Source of the DNA: Primorskyibacter flagellatus
GTDB lineage: Bacteria; Pseudomonadota; Alphaproteobacteria; Rhodobacterales; Rhodobacteraceae
Direction of reading: 5' to 3'
Assembly: GCF_014638275.1 (NCBI RefSeq)
Contig: NZ_BMFJ01000001.1
Location: 1,600,338-1,664,337 of the forward strand
DNA: 64,000 nt
Part shown: positions 56,177 to 64,000 of the stretch, one piece after another
Position numbering within the stretch: the first letter of the stretch is position 1
How the letters are laid out: every line of letters begins with the position of its first letter
The notes under the pieces: model-generated
What the model saw: only the letters and a program-made list of their open reading frames with translations
The model's database searches: none
Told to the model about the DNA's origin: nothing
Translations under genes and position numbers: made by a program

Positions 56177-56926
56177 ATGCGGCGGAAACTGGCGGCGGGC
56201 AACTGGAAGATGAACGGCACCTCCGCCGCCCTCGGGGAACTGGATATGCTGGCCACTTCCCATCCCGCCCCGGGCGTCGATATTTTGGTCTGCCCGCCCG
56301 CCACGCTTGTGTCCGCTGCCGTGCGCACCGTGGACAACCGGTCCATCCGCATCGGCGGGCAGGACTGCCATTCGGAAACCAACGGGGCGCATACCGGTGA
56401 CATCTCGGCGGCGATGCTGCGCGATGCAGGGGCAACGGCGGTGATCCTCGGCCATTCCGAACGCCGCGCCAGCCACCACGAAACCTCCGAAGACGTGCGG
56501 GCCAAGGCACGCAGCGCACAGAAGGCGGGGCTGATGACAGTCATCTGCCTTGGCGAAAGTCTGTTGCAGCGGCAGGCGACGAACACGCTCGATATCATCG
56601 GCGCGCAGCTTTCGCTGTCCGTACCGGACAGTTCCAACGGACAGAACCTGGTGATCGCTTACGAACCAATCTGGGCCATCGGGTCGGGCATGACGCCCAC
56701 GCCCGACCAGATCGGAGAGGTGCATGACTTCATGCGCGACCGGCTGGAACAGCGCTTCGGGTCAGGCGTCGGCCGCTCTGTCCGGCTGCTGTATGGAGGA
56801 TCGGTCAAGGCGGCCAATGCGGCGGAGATCTTCGGCATCTCCAACGTCGACGGGGCGCTGGTCGGCGGAGCCTCCCTCACGGCGGCGGATTTCGGGCCGA
56901 TCATCGCCGCGCTGGAAGCGGCCTGA
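56177..56926 (+). CDS. tpiA: Triose-phosphate isomerase
   Basis: Interconverts dihydroxyacetone phosphate and glyceraldehyde-3-phosphate. The 249-residue barrel has the catalytic Lys in LAAGNWKMNG, His in VILGHSERR and Glu in IAYEPIWAIGSG, and the phosphate loop LLYGGSVKAANA. Loop 6 reads IWAIGSGMTPTPDQ, close to the standard IWAIGTGKTAT form. ATG at 56177 follows GGGAG at a good distance; another ATG six codons upstream is possible. It is a lone gene, as is gap at 8459. Confidence 0.96.
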   Translation: MRRKLAAGNWKMNGTSAALGELDMLATSHPAPGVDILVCPPATLVSAAVRTVDNRSIRIGGQDCHSETNGAHTGDISAAMLRDAGATAVILGHSERRASHHETSEDVRAKARSAQKAGLMTVICLGESLLQRQATNTLDIIGAQLSLSVPDSSNGQNLVIAYEPIWAIGSGMTPTPDQIGEVHDFMRDRLEQRFGSGVGRSVRLLYGGSVKAANAAEIFGISNVDGALVGGASLTAADFGPIIAALEAA

Positions 56927-56927
56927 T

Positions 56928-56953
56928 CTTCATCTTGCCATAAATACTCACGG
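56928..56953 (-). repeat. Copy 4 of the ATATTT-type motif, opposite strand
   Basis: Read on the - strand: CCGTGAGTATTTATGGCAAG then ATGAAG, directly after the tpiA stop codon. Confidence 0.55.
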
Positions 56954-57020
56954 CGCGACCGCGCCAAAGGAAACGGCGCCCAGAGGTCCGGACGCCGCTT
57001 CACATCACCTCAGACCGGGA

Positions 57021-58415
57021 TCACTTCACGATCATTTCCGGGCCCATCACCAGCGTCGGCAGCCAGGTCGAGATGATCGGCACGTAGGTCACGAGGATCA
57101 GGAACAGGAAGAGCACGCCGAGGAACGGCAGCGCCGCCTTGACCACGCGCATCATCGGCATGCCCGCCACGCCGGAGGTGACGAAGAGGTTCAGGCCGAC
57201 CGGCGGGGTGATCATGCCGATCTCCATGTTCACGACCATGATGATGCCCAGGTGGATCGGGTCGATCCCGAGCTCCAGCGCGATCGGGAAGACCAGAGGA
57301 GCGACGATGACCAGCAGGCCCGAGGGCTCCATGAACTGGCCGCCGATCAGCAGGATCACGTTGACAACCACCAGGAACATGACGGGACCGAAGCCCGCGT
57401 CCAGCATGGCAGAGGCGACCGACTGCGGTACCTGTTCGTCGGTCAGGACGTGCTTCAGGATCAGGGCGTTTGCGATGATGAACATCAGCGTGACGGTCAG
57501 CTTGCCCGCCTCGAACAGGGTCTTCTGGGTGTCGCGGTGGAACCAGGCCGTGACCAGCGCGTAGGGCTTGCGGTAAAGCGGCAGGTTCGGCGCATCGCCC
57601 TCCGTGGCCAGCGGACCCATGTCGCGATAGATGAAGACCGCCGCGATGAAGGCATAGACCGATGCGACGGCGGCGGCTTCGGTCGGCGTGAAGATCGCGC
57701 CGGTGATGCCCGGGATGCCGTAGATGCCGACCATGATGATGACGATCAGCATCAGGCCCCAGAACGCATCCTTGAAGGACAGCCAGATCTCTCCGAAGCC
57801 CTTCCATTCACCCTTGGGCATGCCCTTGATGCGGGCCATGATGTAGATCGCGGCCATCAGCATGCCGCCCGCCATCAGCCCCGGAATGACGCCGGCCAGG
57901 AACATCCGGCCGACAGACACGTCCGTGGCGGTGGCATAGACCACCATCACGATGGAGGGCGGGATCAGGATGCCGAGCGTGCCCGCGTTGCAGATCACGC
58001 CGGCGGCGAAGTCCTTGGTGTATCCCGCCTGGGTCATCGCGCCGATCACGATGGACCCGATCGCAACCACGGTGGCAGGCGACGACCCGGACAGGGCGGC
58101 GAAGATCATGCAGGCAAAGACGCCCGCAATCGCCAGCCCGCCGCGCAGGTGGCCGACGCAGGCGATGGAGAAGCGGATGATCCGCTTGGCCACGCCGCCC
58201 GTCGACATGAACGACGAGGCGAGGATGAAGAAGGGGATCGCCAGCAGCGTGTAGTGACCCACGAAGGCCTGCATCAGAGTCTGCGCGATGGAGGCGAGCG
58301 AGGTGTCCGAGAACCACAGCAGGAACAGGACGGAGGACATGCCGAGCGAGACGGCAATCGGCACGCCGATCAGCATCAGGCCGATGACCATCACAAAAAG
58401 AAGGACAACTTCCAT
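57021..58415 (-). CDS. dctM: TRAP transporter large permease, C4-dicarboxylate type
   Basis: A 464-residue membrane subunit with 12 or more helices. The family core is seen in FFILASSFMSTGGVAKRI, GVFACMIFAALSGSSPATVVAIGSIVIGAM, GILIPPSIVMVVYATATDVSVG and MITPPVGLNLFVTSGV. Compared with the malonate system it has a longer mid-loop (residues about 220-300), a feature of DctM proteins for C4-dicarboxylates. Its start lies 3 bases after the dctQ stop. The adjacent DctD-type regulator supports succinate, malate or fumarate as substrates. Confidence 0.93.
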   Translation of the reverse strand: MEVVLLFVMVIGLMLIGVPIAVSLGMSSVLFLLWFSDTSLASIAQTLMQAFVGHYTLLAIPFFILASSFMSTGGVAKRIIRFSIACVGHLRGGLAIAGVFACMIFAALSGSSPATVVAIGSIVIGAMTQAGYTKDFAAGVICNAGTLGILIPPSIVMVVYATATDVSVGRMFLAGVIPGLMAGGMLMAAIYIMARIKGMPKGEWKGFGEIWLSFKDAFWGLMLIVIIMVGIYGIPGITGAIFTPTEAAAVASVYAFIAAVFIYRDMGPLATEGDAPNLPLYRKPYALVTAWFHRDTQKTLFEAGKLTVTLMFIIANALILKHVLTDEQVPQSVASAMLDAGFGPVMFLVVVNVILLIGGQFMEPSGLLVIVAPLVFPIALELGIDPIHLGIIMVVNMEIGMITPPVGLNLFVTSGVAGMPMMRVVKAALPFLGVLFLFLILVTYVPIISTWLPTLVMGPEMIVK

Positions 58416-58418
58416 GGC

Positions 58419-59087
58419 TCAGTTCTCTCCCCGTGCGGCCTGCACTTCGGCCAGTTCATCCTCGACCTCGTGGCTGGCCACGATGCGGTCGCTCTTCCCG
58501 GTCCAGATACGGACACCGGCCATGACAAAGCGGTAGAGCAGCAGCGCCATGGTGAAGGGCAGGATCGCGTAGGGGATGAAACGCGGCATCTTCTCGTACT
58601 TGTCGCCGTCGTTCATCAGCGGTTCGATGAACCGCAGGAAGTCCGGCATGTTGATGTCGTTGACTTCGTACCAGGCCTTGGGGCGGAACTTCTCCTCGAA
58701 GCCGAGCGGGAACCAGCGGCCCTCCGTCTGCGGCAGGTTGGCGAAGTTTGCCCAATAATCCCAGGCACCCTTGAGCAGCAGGAAGGAGAAGATCACGCAG
58801 ACCGCCACGGCGACCAGCCCGACAATGCGGCGCGCGGTGGCGGGCAGCAGCGCGATGATCGCGTCGACCCCAAGGTGCGCGCCCTTCTTGACGGCATAGG
58901 CCGCGCCCAGAAGCGACATCCAGGCGAAGAGGAAAACCGTCGCTTCCAGCGCCCAGAGGATGTTGGAGTTGAACACGTAGCGCGCCACGACGTTGGCGAA
59001 TGTGATGAGTGTCATCAGCCCGAGGATGAACGCGATTGCGGTCTCCTCGATCCGGTCGATGACGCCGGAACCCTGGCCGGTCTGCAT
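58419..59087 (-). CDS. dctQ: TRAP transporter small permease, C4-dicarboxylate type
   Basis: A 222-residue DctQ subunit. Helices at about 12-32, 45-65, 85-105 and 170-192 frame a long periplasmic loop between helices 3 and 4 (WDYWANFANLPQTEGRWFPLGFEEKFRPKA and on), which is larger than in the malonate subunit. Motif KKGAHLGVDAII sits between helices 2 and 3. It is followed by dctM after 3 bases and preceded by dctP after a 93-base gap, a usual layout in which the receptor is made in excess. Confidence 0.92.
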   Translation of the reverse strand: MQTGQGSGVIDRIEETAIAFILGLMTLITFANVVARYVFNSNILWALEATVFLFAWMSLLGAAYAVKKGAHLGVDAIIALLPATARRIVGLVAVAVCVIFSFLLLKGAWDYWANFANLPQTEGRWFPLGFEEKFRPKAWYEVNDINMPDFLRFIEPLMNDGDKYEKMPRFIPYAILPFTMALLLYRFVMAGVRIWTGKSDRIVASHEVEDELAEVQAARGEN

Positions 59088-59180
59088 GTCTGTCCCCTTC
59101 CCTGCCCCGCCCGTGCGGCGGGTGCGCCAAGGGGCGCGGACGACATGGCCCGCGCCCCCGATTGCGACCTTGCGGTCCGC

Positions 59181-60182
59181 TTACATCTTGGCGTTGATCG
59201 CCTGTGCGGCGTCGATGTTTTCCTGACCGACGTCTTCCAGGAACTGATCCCAGACCGGCTTCATCGCATCGACCCAGGCCTGGCGCTGCTCGGGCGTCAG
59301 TTCGACGATCTTGCCGCCGGCGTCGAGGATGGCCTGACGGGCTTCCATGTCGACCTTGCCGACCTCTGCGTTCCGCTCGGTGGTGACTTCGTCCATGATG
59401 GTCAGGAACTGGTCGCGCACGCCTTCGTCCAGGCTGTCGAGCCAGTCGACGGAGGCCACGACGAGGTAGTCGAGCGCGCCATGGTTGGTTTCGGTCGTGC
59501 CGTCCTGAACTTCGAAGAACTTCTGGCCGTAGACGTTGGACCAGGTGTTTTCCTGCCCGTCCACAACGCCCTGCTGCAGCGCGCCGTAGACTTCGGAGAA
59601 GGCCATTTTCTGCGGGTTCGCGCCAAGCGCCTCGAACTGCGCCTGCAGCACTTCGGAGGGCTGGATGCGGAACTTCAGGCCCTTAGCATCGCCCGGCTCA
59701 AGCAGCGGCTTGTTGGCGGACATCTGCTTCATGCCGTTGTGCCAGAAGGCCAGCCCCTGCAGGCCGCGCTTGGTCATGGAGTCCATCATCTCCTGACCGG
59801 CGTCAGAGGCCTGGAACGCGTCCACGGCTTCGACGTTCTTGAACATGAAAGGCAGGTCGAACAGGCGGAAGACCTTGGTGAAGGTCTCGAACTTCGACAG
59901 GGAGGGCGCAGCCAGCTGAACGTCGCCCTGCAGCATCGCCTCGAGAACCTTGTCGTCGTCGTAGAGGGTGGAGTTCGGGTAGACCTCCATGCACATCTTG
60001 CCGTCCATCTCGGCGTTGACGCGGGTCTTCAGCAGCTCGGCCGCGATGCCCTTGGGGTGCTTGTCGGTGTTCGTGACGTGGGCGAACTTTACGACGATCT
60101 CGCCGTCGTCGCAGCCCTCGGAGGCGAATGCGCCGGTGGCGGTCAGGGCCAGGGCCATTGCGGCGGTGGTCAGAAGCTTCAT
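59181..60182 (-). CDS. dctP: TRAP transporter periplasmic C4-dicarboxylate receptor
   Basis: A 333-residue binding protein with signal peptide MKLLTTAAMALALTATGAFA. Mature part begins EGCDDGEIVVKFAHVTNTDKHPKG, typical of DctP. The ligand-arginine region is LKFRIQPSEVLQAQFEALGANPQKMAFSEVYGALQQGVVDGQENTW in sequence, matching C4-dicarboxylate receptors closely. The start at 60182 is set by the signal peptide; the longer frame has no sense. A DctD-like palindrome lies 212 bases upstream. I see no clear sigma-54 promoter before it. Confidence 0.94.
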   Translation of the reverse strand: MKLLTTAAMALALTATGAFASEGCDDGEIVVKFAHVTNTDKHPKGIAAELLKTRVNAEMDGKMCMEVYPNSTLYDDDKVLEAMLQGDVQLAAPSLSKFETFTKVFRLFDLPFMFKNVEAVDAFQASDAGQEMMDSMTKRGLQGLAFWHNGMKQMSANKPLLEPGDAKGLKFRIQPSEVLQAQFEALGANPQKMAFSEVYGALQQGVVDGQENTWSNVYGQKFFEVQDGTTETNHGALDYLVVASVDWLDSLDEGVRDQFLTIMDEVTTERNAEVGKVDMEARQAILDAGGKIVELTPEQRQAWVDAMKPVWDQFLEDVGQENIDAAQAINAKM

Positions 60183-60269
60183 GTCGGGTCTCCTCCCGTT
60201 GAGTGATTCGAGTTGACGTATCGTCTGGTCCGGAGGATTGCGGGGGAGGCGACTGACGCTCAAGTGTGG

Positions 60270-60285
60270 TGGCGCGATTGCGCCA
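60270..60285. promoter_or_regulatory. Palindrome close to the dctP promoter
   Basis: TGGCGCGATTGCGCCA, a perfect 6-bp inverted repeat with a 4-base spacer, 88 bases upstream of the dctP start. It may be an operator or a hairpin of the leader. Confidence 0.5.
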
Positions 60286-60393
60286 GATGCCATTTTTTTT
60301 GTTTTAATTCCGACTCTTGTGTCAGGCGAATAGCCGCTCCGCAAATGCTGCATGGCGGCATCGTGCGGGATTTCACACAAGGCGTCGCGTGGT

Positions 60394-60413
60394 TTGTGCG
60401 GTTTTTCGCACAA
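60394..60413. promoter_or_regulatory. DctD-type upstream activating site
   Basis: TTGTGCGGTTTTTCGCACAA: a perfect 7-bp inverted repeat with a 6-base spacer. The right half is part of TTTCGCACAAGG, and TTTCACACAAGG occurs 33 bases earlier as a direct repeat, so a second, weaker half-site is present. The position (212 bases before dctP, next to the regulator gene) and shape resemble DctD enhancer sites of rhizobia. Confidence 0.72.
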
Positions 60414-60487
60414 GGTACAGAGTGGTAATCCGAGAAGGCGTCATCCTAAGGCTTCAACCCGGTTAGCATCCCACCTCCCGCCCCGCC

Positions 60488-60553
60488 GTCATCCTCTGAC
60501 TTGATCCGAGGATCTTCCCTGTCAGGGATCCTCAGCTCAGGTCCGAGGATGAC
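60488..60553. repeat. 66-bp palindromic intergenic element, copy B
   Basis: Starts GTCATCCTCTGACTTGATCC and ends GGTCCGAGGATGAC. Same length and two-arm layout as copy A at 11380-11445. It lies 43 bases past the end of the response-regulator gene. Confidence 0.8.
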
Positions 60554-60595
60554 TGTGACGTCAGGGGTCCAGTTACAGGCAGAACGCCCTGACCC

Positions 60596-61834
60596 TTAAC
60601 GGAAATCCTCCGCCCTCAGACCGTGCTTCGTCAGCTTGTCGTAAAAGGTCTTGCGCGGCAGTTTCAGGGCTGCCGCCGCTGCCGTGGCCTGTCCCGCGTG
60701 GCGTTTCAGCGCCGCGACCAGAAGGGACCGTTCCACCTGCGCCATCTGCTCCGCCAGGCCGAGGTCGCCCTCGGCAGGCGCGTTGTCGCCGACGCCAAGA
60801 ACAAAGCGCATCGCCTCGGACATCAGCGCCCGGGCATTGCCGGGCCAGTCGCGGGCCATCAGACCCGCGATGATGTCCGGCGTGATCTCGGGCGGCCTGA
60901 GACCGGCCTGCTCGGCCGCCTGTGCGGCATACTGGCGGAACATGACTGCGATGTCCTCGGGCCGCTCGGCGATGGCGGGGATGCGCACGCGCATCACGTC
61001 GAGCCGGTAGAACAGATCGGGGTGAAAGCCGCCAGTCTGGGCCGCCTGCTGAAGGTCCCCGGTGCATCCGGCGATCAGGCGTGCACCCGGCCCCTGTTCC
61101 AACAGGTCGGACAGGGCGAACTGGGTCTCACGCGGAAGCGCGGCGATCTCGTCTATGAACAGGGTTCCCGATGCGGCCTCGGCGGCGGCGGCCAGAAGGC
61201 CCTCCGGCGTCAGCCCCGCGGCGGCGCGCTTCACGAAGGGCATGCGGGACTGGGCGGAGGTCAGGTGGATGACCTCGGACACCTTGGAGATGCCGGTGCC
61301 GGGGGCGCCTGTCACCAGCACCTCTGCCGTGGTGCGCGCGACCTGACGCACCCGGTCGCGCAGGGCGTGGCTGGCAGCGGAAGAGCCGAAGATCAGCCGG
61401 GCCGCGGGATCGCCCGCTTCGAGCTGCGCCTTCAGGCGGCGGTTCTCCAGCACGAGCCGCCGGGTCGTCAGGGCGCGTTCCAGCACCGACAGCATGTCGC
61501 GGGAGGCGCAGGGCTTTTCCAGGAACCCGAACGCCCCGCGATCCATGGCGGACACGGCCATGGGGATGTCGCCCTCTCCGGTCAGCAGGATCACCGGAAG
61601 CTCCGGATCCACCTTCTGCGCGTGGTCCAGAAGGAAGAACCCGTCACGCCCCGGCATGCGGATATCCGACAGGACGACGCCGGGGAAATCAGGTGAGATA
61701 TGGTCCTTTGCCTCGATGAAGCTGCCGGCGGTCACCGGTGTCAGGTCGGCCAGGTCCAGCGTCTGCGCCAGCGCCTCCCGCACGGCCGCGTCGTCATCGA
61801 CAAGCAGGACGCGGGTGGTGGCAGAGGCAGGCAT
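60596..61834 (-). CDS. DctD-like response regulator with degenerate AAA+ domain
   Basis: A 412-residue protein in the order receiver, AAA+ and Fis-type helix-turn-helix. The receiver is intact (acid pocket Asp13-Asp14, phospho-acceptor Asp57, Lys107). The AAA+ domain is not: Walker A reads GAPGTGIS with Ile182 in place of lysine, the stretch that should hold GAFTGA is missing (about 46 residues between Walker A and Walker B, where about 60 are usual), while Walker B (GTLFIDEI, 223-230) and DLFYRLDV remain. It therefore cannot work as a normal sigma-54 activator. The C-terminal helix-turn-helix (AAALKLPRKTFYDKLTKHGL) is normal. It is orphan here: no sensor kinase gene is adjacent. Confidence 0.92.
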   Translation of the reverse strand: MPASATTRVLLVDDDAAVREALAQTLDLADLTPVTAGSFIEAKDHISPDFPGVVLSDIRMPGRDGFFLLDHAQKVDPELPVILLTGEGDIPMAVSAMDRGAFGFLEKPCASRDMLSVLERALTTRRLVLENRRLKAQLEAGDPAARLIFGSSAASHALRDRVRQVARTTAEVLVTGAPGTGISKVSEVIHLTSAQSRMPFVKRAAAGLTPEGLLAAAAEAASGTLFIDEIAALPRETQFALSDLLEQGPGARLIAGCTGDLQQAAQTGGFHPDLFYRLDVMRVRIPAIAERPEDIAVMFRQYAAQAAEQAGLRPPEITPDIIAGLMARDWPGNARALMSEAMRFVLGVGDNAPAEGDLGLAEQMAQVERSLLVAALKRHAGQATAAAAALKLPRKTFYDKLTKHGLRAEDFR

Positions 61835-61852
61835 GGGGCGGGGTTCCCGTTA

Positions 61853-62353
61853 TCAGAAGGCCTCGGGCCGGGCCTCGCGTGCCATGTGGTCGAGCACGGC
61901 GTTGACGAAGCGCGGTTCCTTGCCATCGGGGAAGAAGGCGGCGGTGACCTCGACATATTCCGAAATGACGACCTTGGGCGGCGTGTCGGAATTCACCAGT
62001 TCCGCCCCGGCGGCGCGGAAAAGGGCGCGCAGGGTCGGGTCGATGCGGGCGATCGGCCATTTGGCGACCAACGCGCGGTCGGTCATCTGGTCGATCTTCG
62101 CCTGATAATTCACCGCGTCGGTCATGGTGTGGCGGAAATGGTCGGGGTCGCCCTCCTGCATCTCGTCGCCGTCGTAGACCGCGCCGAAGCGGTGATCCTC
62201 GAACTCCGCGATGACACGCTCGACGGTCTGACCGGACTGCTCCATCTGGAACAGCGCCTGCACGGCGTAGAGCCGGGAGGCGCTTTTCATCTTGCGCCGC
62301 TGGTTGCCCGACAGGGGCAGCGGGGCCTGGGGTTTCGGCAGGTCGTCGGTCAT
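61853..62353 (-). CDS. nusB: Transcription antitermination factor NusB
   Basis: A 166-residue RNA-binding helical protein that, with NusE, supports antitermination of rRNA transcription. The N-terminal arginine-rich start of the fold (RRKMKSASRLYAVQALFQMEQSG) and the C-terminal TPPKVVISEYVEVTAAFFPDGKEPRFVNAVLDHMAREAR are characteristic. The start at 62353 is preferred over an upstream in-frame ATG that overlaps ribH. It lies 29 bases after ribH, in the common ribBX-ribH-nusB order. Confidence 0.96.
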   Translation of the reverse strand: MTDDLPKPQAPLPLSGNQRRKMKSASRLYAVQALFQMEQSGQTVERVIAEFEDHRFGAVYDGDEMQEGDPDHFRHTMTDAVNYQAKIDQMTDRALVAKWPIARIDPTLRALFRAAGAELVNSDTPPKVVISEYVEVTAAFFPDGKEPRFVNAVLDHMAREARPEAF

Positions 62354-62382
62354 CGGGGCCTCGTATCGGGCAGGGTCGGCGC

Positions 62383-62907
62383 TCAGGCCAGCTTGATTTC
62401 CTCGGCCGCGGGCTTGAAGCCGACCGCGCCTTTCGGAGCGCCCCATTTGCGCGAAAGCGTCAGCAGATGCAAGGCCGCCGCCGCGGCACCGCCGCCCTTG
62501 TTCTGATCCTTGGTATCGGCACGGACCTCGGCCTGCTTGCGGTTCTCGACCGTCAGGATGCCGTTGCCGATGCAGAGCCCCTGAAGGCCCAGCAGGGTGA
62601 TCCCGCGCGAGCTGTCGTTGCAGACCGTGTCGTAATGCGTCGTCTCGCCCCGGATCACGCAGCCAAGCGCGACGAAGGCGTCGTAGTTCGACATGCGGGC
62701 GGCCATGGCGATCGCGGTCGGGACCTCCAGCGCGCCGGGCACCTCGATCAGGTCGTGGGTCGCGCCCCAGGCCTCGATCTCGGCCGTTGCGCCGGCAATC
62801 AGGTTGTCGGCTATGTCGCGGTAATAGGGCGCGACCACGATCAGCGCCTTCGCCGGCCGGTCAAAGCTGCCGCGCGGCATGGTGTAGTGCTGTTCGGCCT
62901 TTGCCAT
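62383..62907 (-). CDS. ribH: 6,7-dimethyl-8-ribityllumazine synthase
   Basis: Joins 3,4-dihydroxy-2-butanone 4-phosphate (made by the upstream gene) with the ribityl-pyrimidine to give lumazine, the penultimate step of riboflavin synthesis. The 174-residue protein has VVAPYYRDIADNL, EVPGALEVPTAIAMA, VALGCVIRGETTHYDTVCNDSSRGI (active-site His within) and LGNG-like CIGNGILTVEN, all typical. Start overlaps the stop of ribBX by one base (TGATG). Confidence 0.96.
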   Translation of the reverse strand: MAKAEQHYTMPRGSFDRPAKALIVVAPYYRDIADNLIAGATAEIEAWGATHDLIEVPGALEVPTAIAMAARMSNYDAFVALGCVIRGETTHYDTVCNDSSRGITLLGLQGLCIGNGILTVENRKQAEVRADTKDQNKGGGAAAAALHLLTLSRKWGAPKGAVGFKPAAEEIKLA

Positions 62908-64000
62908 CAGTTGGTCCCTCCGATCTTGCGGGTCGCCGTGATCTCCAGCCCGTAGGCGTCGAGCCCGATGATATGCGGCCGCGGGGAGTTGGTCAGAAGC
63001 ACCAGCTTGTGCAGTCCGAGGGAGGAGAGGATCTGTGCGCCAAGCCCGTATTGCCTGAGCGTCTGCGGAGAGACCTCGGCCCCCGTGGCGATCTTCATAT
63101 GGGTGTCGCGCAGCAGAACGACGACGCCCCTGCCCTCCTCCGCCACCGTCTTCATCGCGTTGCGGAACAGGTCGGCGCGGGCGGTACCGCCCGATCCCAC
63201 GACGTCCTTCATCGGGTCCATCGCGTGCATCCGCACCAGCACCGGATCGTCGCCCGCCACGTCGCCCTTGATGAGAACGATATGTTCCGCGCCCTGGGTT
63301 TCGTCGGTGTAGATCCGCATGGTCCAGTCGCCGCCGAATTCGGTCTTCACCGTCTCCTCGGACCGGACGCGGACAAGGTTGTCGTGGCGGCGGCGGTAGG
63401 AGATCAGGTCGGAGATCGTCCCGATCTTGAGGTTGTGCTTCTGGGCGAAGGCGATCAGTTCCGGCAGGCGCGACATGGTGCCGTCCTCGTTCATGATCTC
63501 GCAGATCACGCCGGAGGGGTTAAGCCCGGCAAGGCGGGAGACATCGACCGCGGCCTCTGTATGGCCCGCGCGGACCAGCACACCGCCGTCCTTGGCACGC
63601 AGGGGGAAGACGTGGCCCGGCGTGGCGATGTCCTGCGGGCCCTTTCCGGCATCGATGGCAACGGCGACGGTGCGGGCGCGGTCATGGGCGGAGATGCCGG
63701 TCGACACGCCCTCGCGCGCCTCGATCGAGACGGTGAAGGCGGTTTCGTGACGGGAGGAGTTCTGCGAGGCCATCAGCGGCAGGCCAAGCTGGTCGACCCG
63801 GGTGCCGGTCATCGACAGGCAGATCAGCCCGCGCCCATGGGTGGCCATGAAGTTGATCGCCTCGGGCGTGGCCATCTGGGCCGGGATGACCAGATCGCCC
63901 TCGTTCTCGCGGTCCTCATGATCGACGAGGATGAACATGCGGCCGTTGCGCGCGTCCTCGATGATTTCCTCGATGGAGCTGATGGCGTCGGACCATTCGG
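62907..64000 (-). CDS. ribB: RibBX: dihydroxybutanone-phosphate synthase with degenerate GTP-cyclohydrolase-like domain (5' end beyond window)
   Basis: The frame is open to the end of the window, so the N-terminus is missing. The first domain is Rib[30 protein letters not shown] and [17 protein letters not shown] with the metal-binding residues, then [25 protein letters not shown]. It makes the four-carbon unit for RibH. The second domain (after about residue 205 of the visible part) has the RibA fold pattern ([27 protein letters not shown]) but none of the three zinc cysteines of GTP cyclohydrolase II (the site reads [12 protein letters not shown]), so it has no such activity. This is the RibBX architecture known in Proteobacteria. 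The role of the X domain is unclear. Confidence 0.93.
   Translation of the reverse strand, partial: EWSDAISSIEEIIEDARNGRMFILVDHEDRENEGDLVIPAQMATPEAINFMATHGRGLICLSMTGTRVDQLGLPLMASQNSSRHETAFTVSIEAREGVSTGISAHDRARTVAVAIDAGKGPQDIATPGHVFPLRAKDGGVLVRAGHTEAAVDVSRLAGLNPSGVICEIMNEDGTMSRLPELIAFAQKHNLKIGTISDLISYRRRHDNLVRVRSEETVKTEFGGDWTMRIYTDETQGAEHIVLIKGDVAGDDPVLVRMHAMDPMKDVVGSGGTARADLFRNAMKTVAEEGRGVVVLLRDTHMKIATGAEVSPQTLRQYGLGAQILSSLGLHKLVLLTNSPRPHIIGLDAYGLEITATRKIGGTN

Larger units (their letters stand above)
60183..60595. other. 413-base regulatory spacer upstream of dctP
   Basis: No gene is supported. From left to right it holds the 5' leader of dctP, the palindrome TGGCGC-GATT-GCGCCA (60270-60285), an A/T tract (60291-60308), two TTTC(A/G)CACAAGG repeats (60371-60382 and 60404-60415), the palindrome at 60394-60413, and the 66-bp repeat element at 60488-60553. 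Confidence 0.75.

Noticed and set aside
56724..60206. Rightward open frame of 1160 codons across the dct genes
   Set aside because: It runs antisense over three clear TRAP genes and across their gaps; its composition (His/Asp/Arg-rich) is that of a shadow frame.
60183..60300. Sigma-54 promoter before dctP (TGGCATCTGGCGCAA on the - strand)
   Set aside because: The distance between GG and GC is two bases too short for a -24/-12 element.

Overview
The window is GC-rich chromosomal DNA from an alphaproteobacterium, most likely a member of the Rhodobacteraceae (roseobacter type). The evidence is the tightly overlapped genes, TRAP transporters (one fragment plus two full systems), four proteins ending in VPLPA-type sorting signals, an alphaproteobacterial LexA box (GTTC-N7-GTTC) before uvrA, a RibBX-type riboflavin gene next to ribH and nusB, and a HutF-type histidine pathway. 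I see no rRNA, tRNA, CRISPR array, transposase or phage gene. Most of the window is core or catabolic chromosome, not a mobile island.

Layout. 1-0.9 kb: end of a TRAP binding protein with a clean terminator, then a small unknown gene. 0.95-8.2 kb: complete histidine degradation locus, hutIHGU to the left and hutFC to the right of a shared palindromic operator. 8.4-11.9 kb: an unusual GAPDH behind a cluster of LacI-like operators, a tiny linked membrane protein, an alpha/beta hydrolase, coaD, a CBS protein. 11.9-19.1 kb: LysR regulator and a valine/isobutyrate pathway (mmsA, acyl-CoA dehydrogenase, 3-hydroxyisobutyryl-CoA hydrolase, mmsB), interrupted by a VPLPA-CTERM gene. 19.1-24.9 kb: two related small secreted proteins, uvrA with its SOS box, another VPLPA-CTERM protein, a methyltransferase. 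24.9-31.4 kb: malonate uptake and degradation operon (matPQM, malonyl-CoA decarboxylase, malonyl-CoA synthetase) divergent from its GntR regulator. 31.5-41.1 kb: VPLPA-CTERM DUF4394 protein, lpdA, DUF924, MFS carrier, queA, giant AsmA-like envelope protein, bcp. 41.2-45.5 kb: a 14-residue-repeat lipoprotein, DUF455 protein, M23 peptidase overlapping a bactofilin, P-loop ATPase. 45.5-50.2 kb: HNH nuclease, repeat-rich spacer, ABM monooxygenase, esterase, AlkA-like glycosylase, cobK, tgt. 50.2-56.9 kb: fourth VPLPA-CTERM protein, a fused RimB-RimK protein, a lectin-like/Hint protein, FMN reductase, SufT, IscA-type protein, TfoX-N protein, tpiA. 57-61.8 kb: C4-dicarboxylate TRAP system and a degenerate DctD-like response regulator. 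61.8-64 kb: nusB, ribH, ribBX (runs off the end).

How it works together. The cell is equipped to take up organic acids by sodium-driven TRAP carriers and to feed histidine, valine and malonate carbon to glutamate, propionyl-CoA and acetyl-CoA. Each catabolic block has its own regulator, and three of them have a visible palindromic operator.

Most worth following up: (1) the single-chain ribosomal-S6-type glutamate ligase plus retropepsin-like protease; (2) the enhancer-binding-protein homologue that has lost the Walker A lysine and the GAFTGA loop but sits next to an intact-looking DctD-type palindrome; (3) the lectin-like/Hint protein; (4) the 14-residue-repeat lipoprotein; (5) the four scattered VPLPA-CTERM substrates; (6) a short motif (GATATTT..GCAAG..GAAG) that recurs after genes, and a 66-bp palindromic element present twice.
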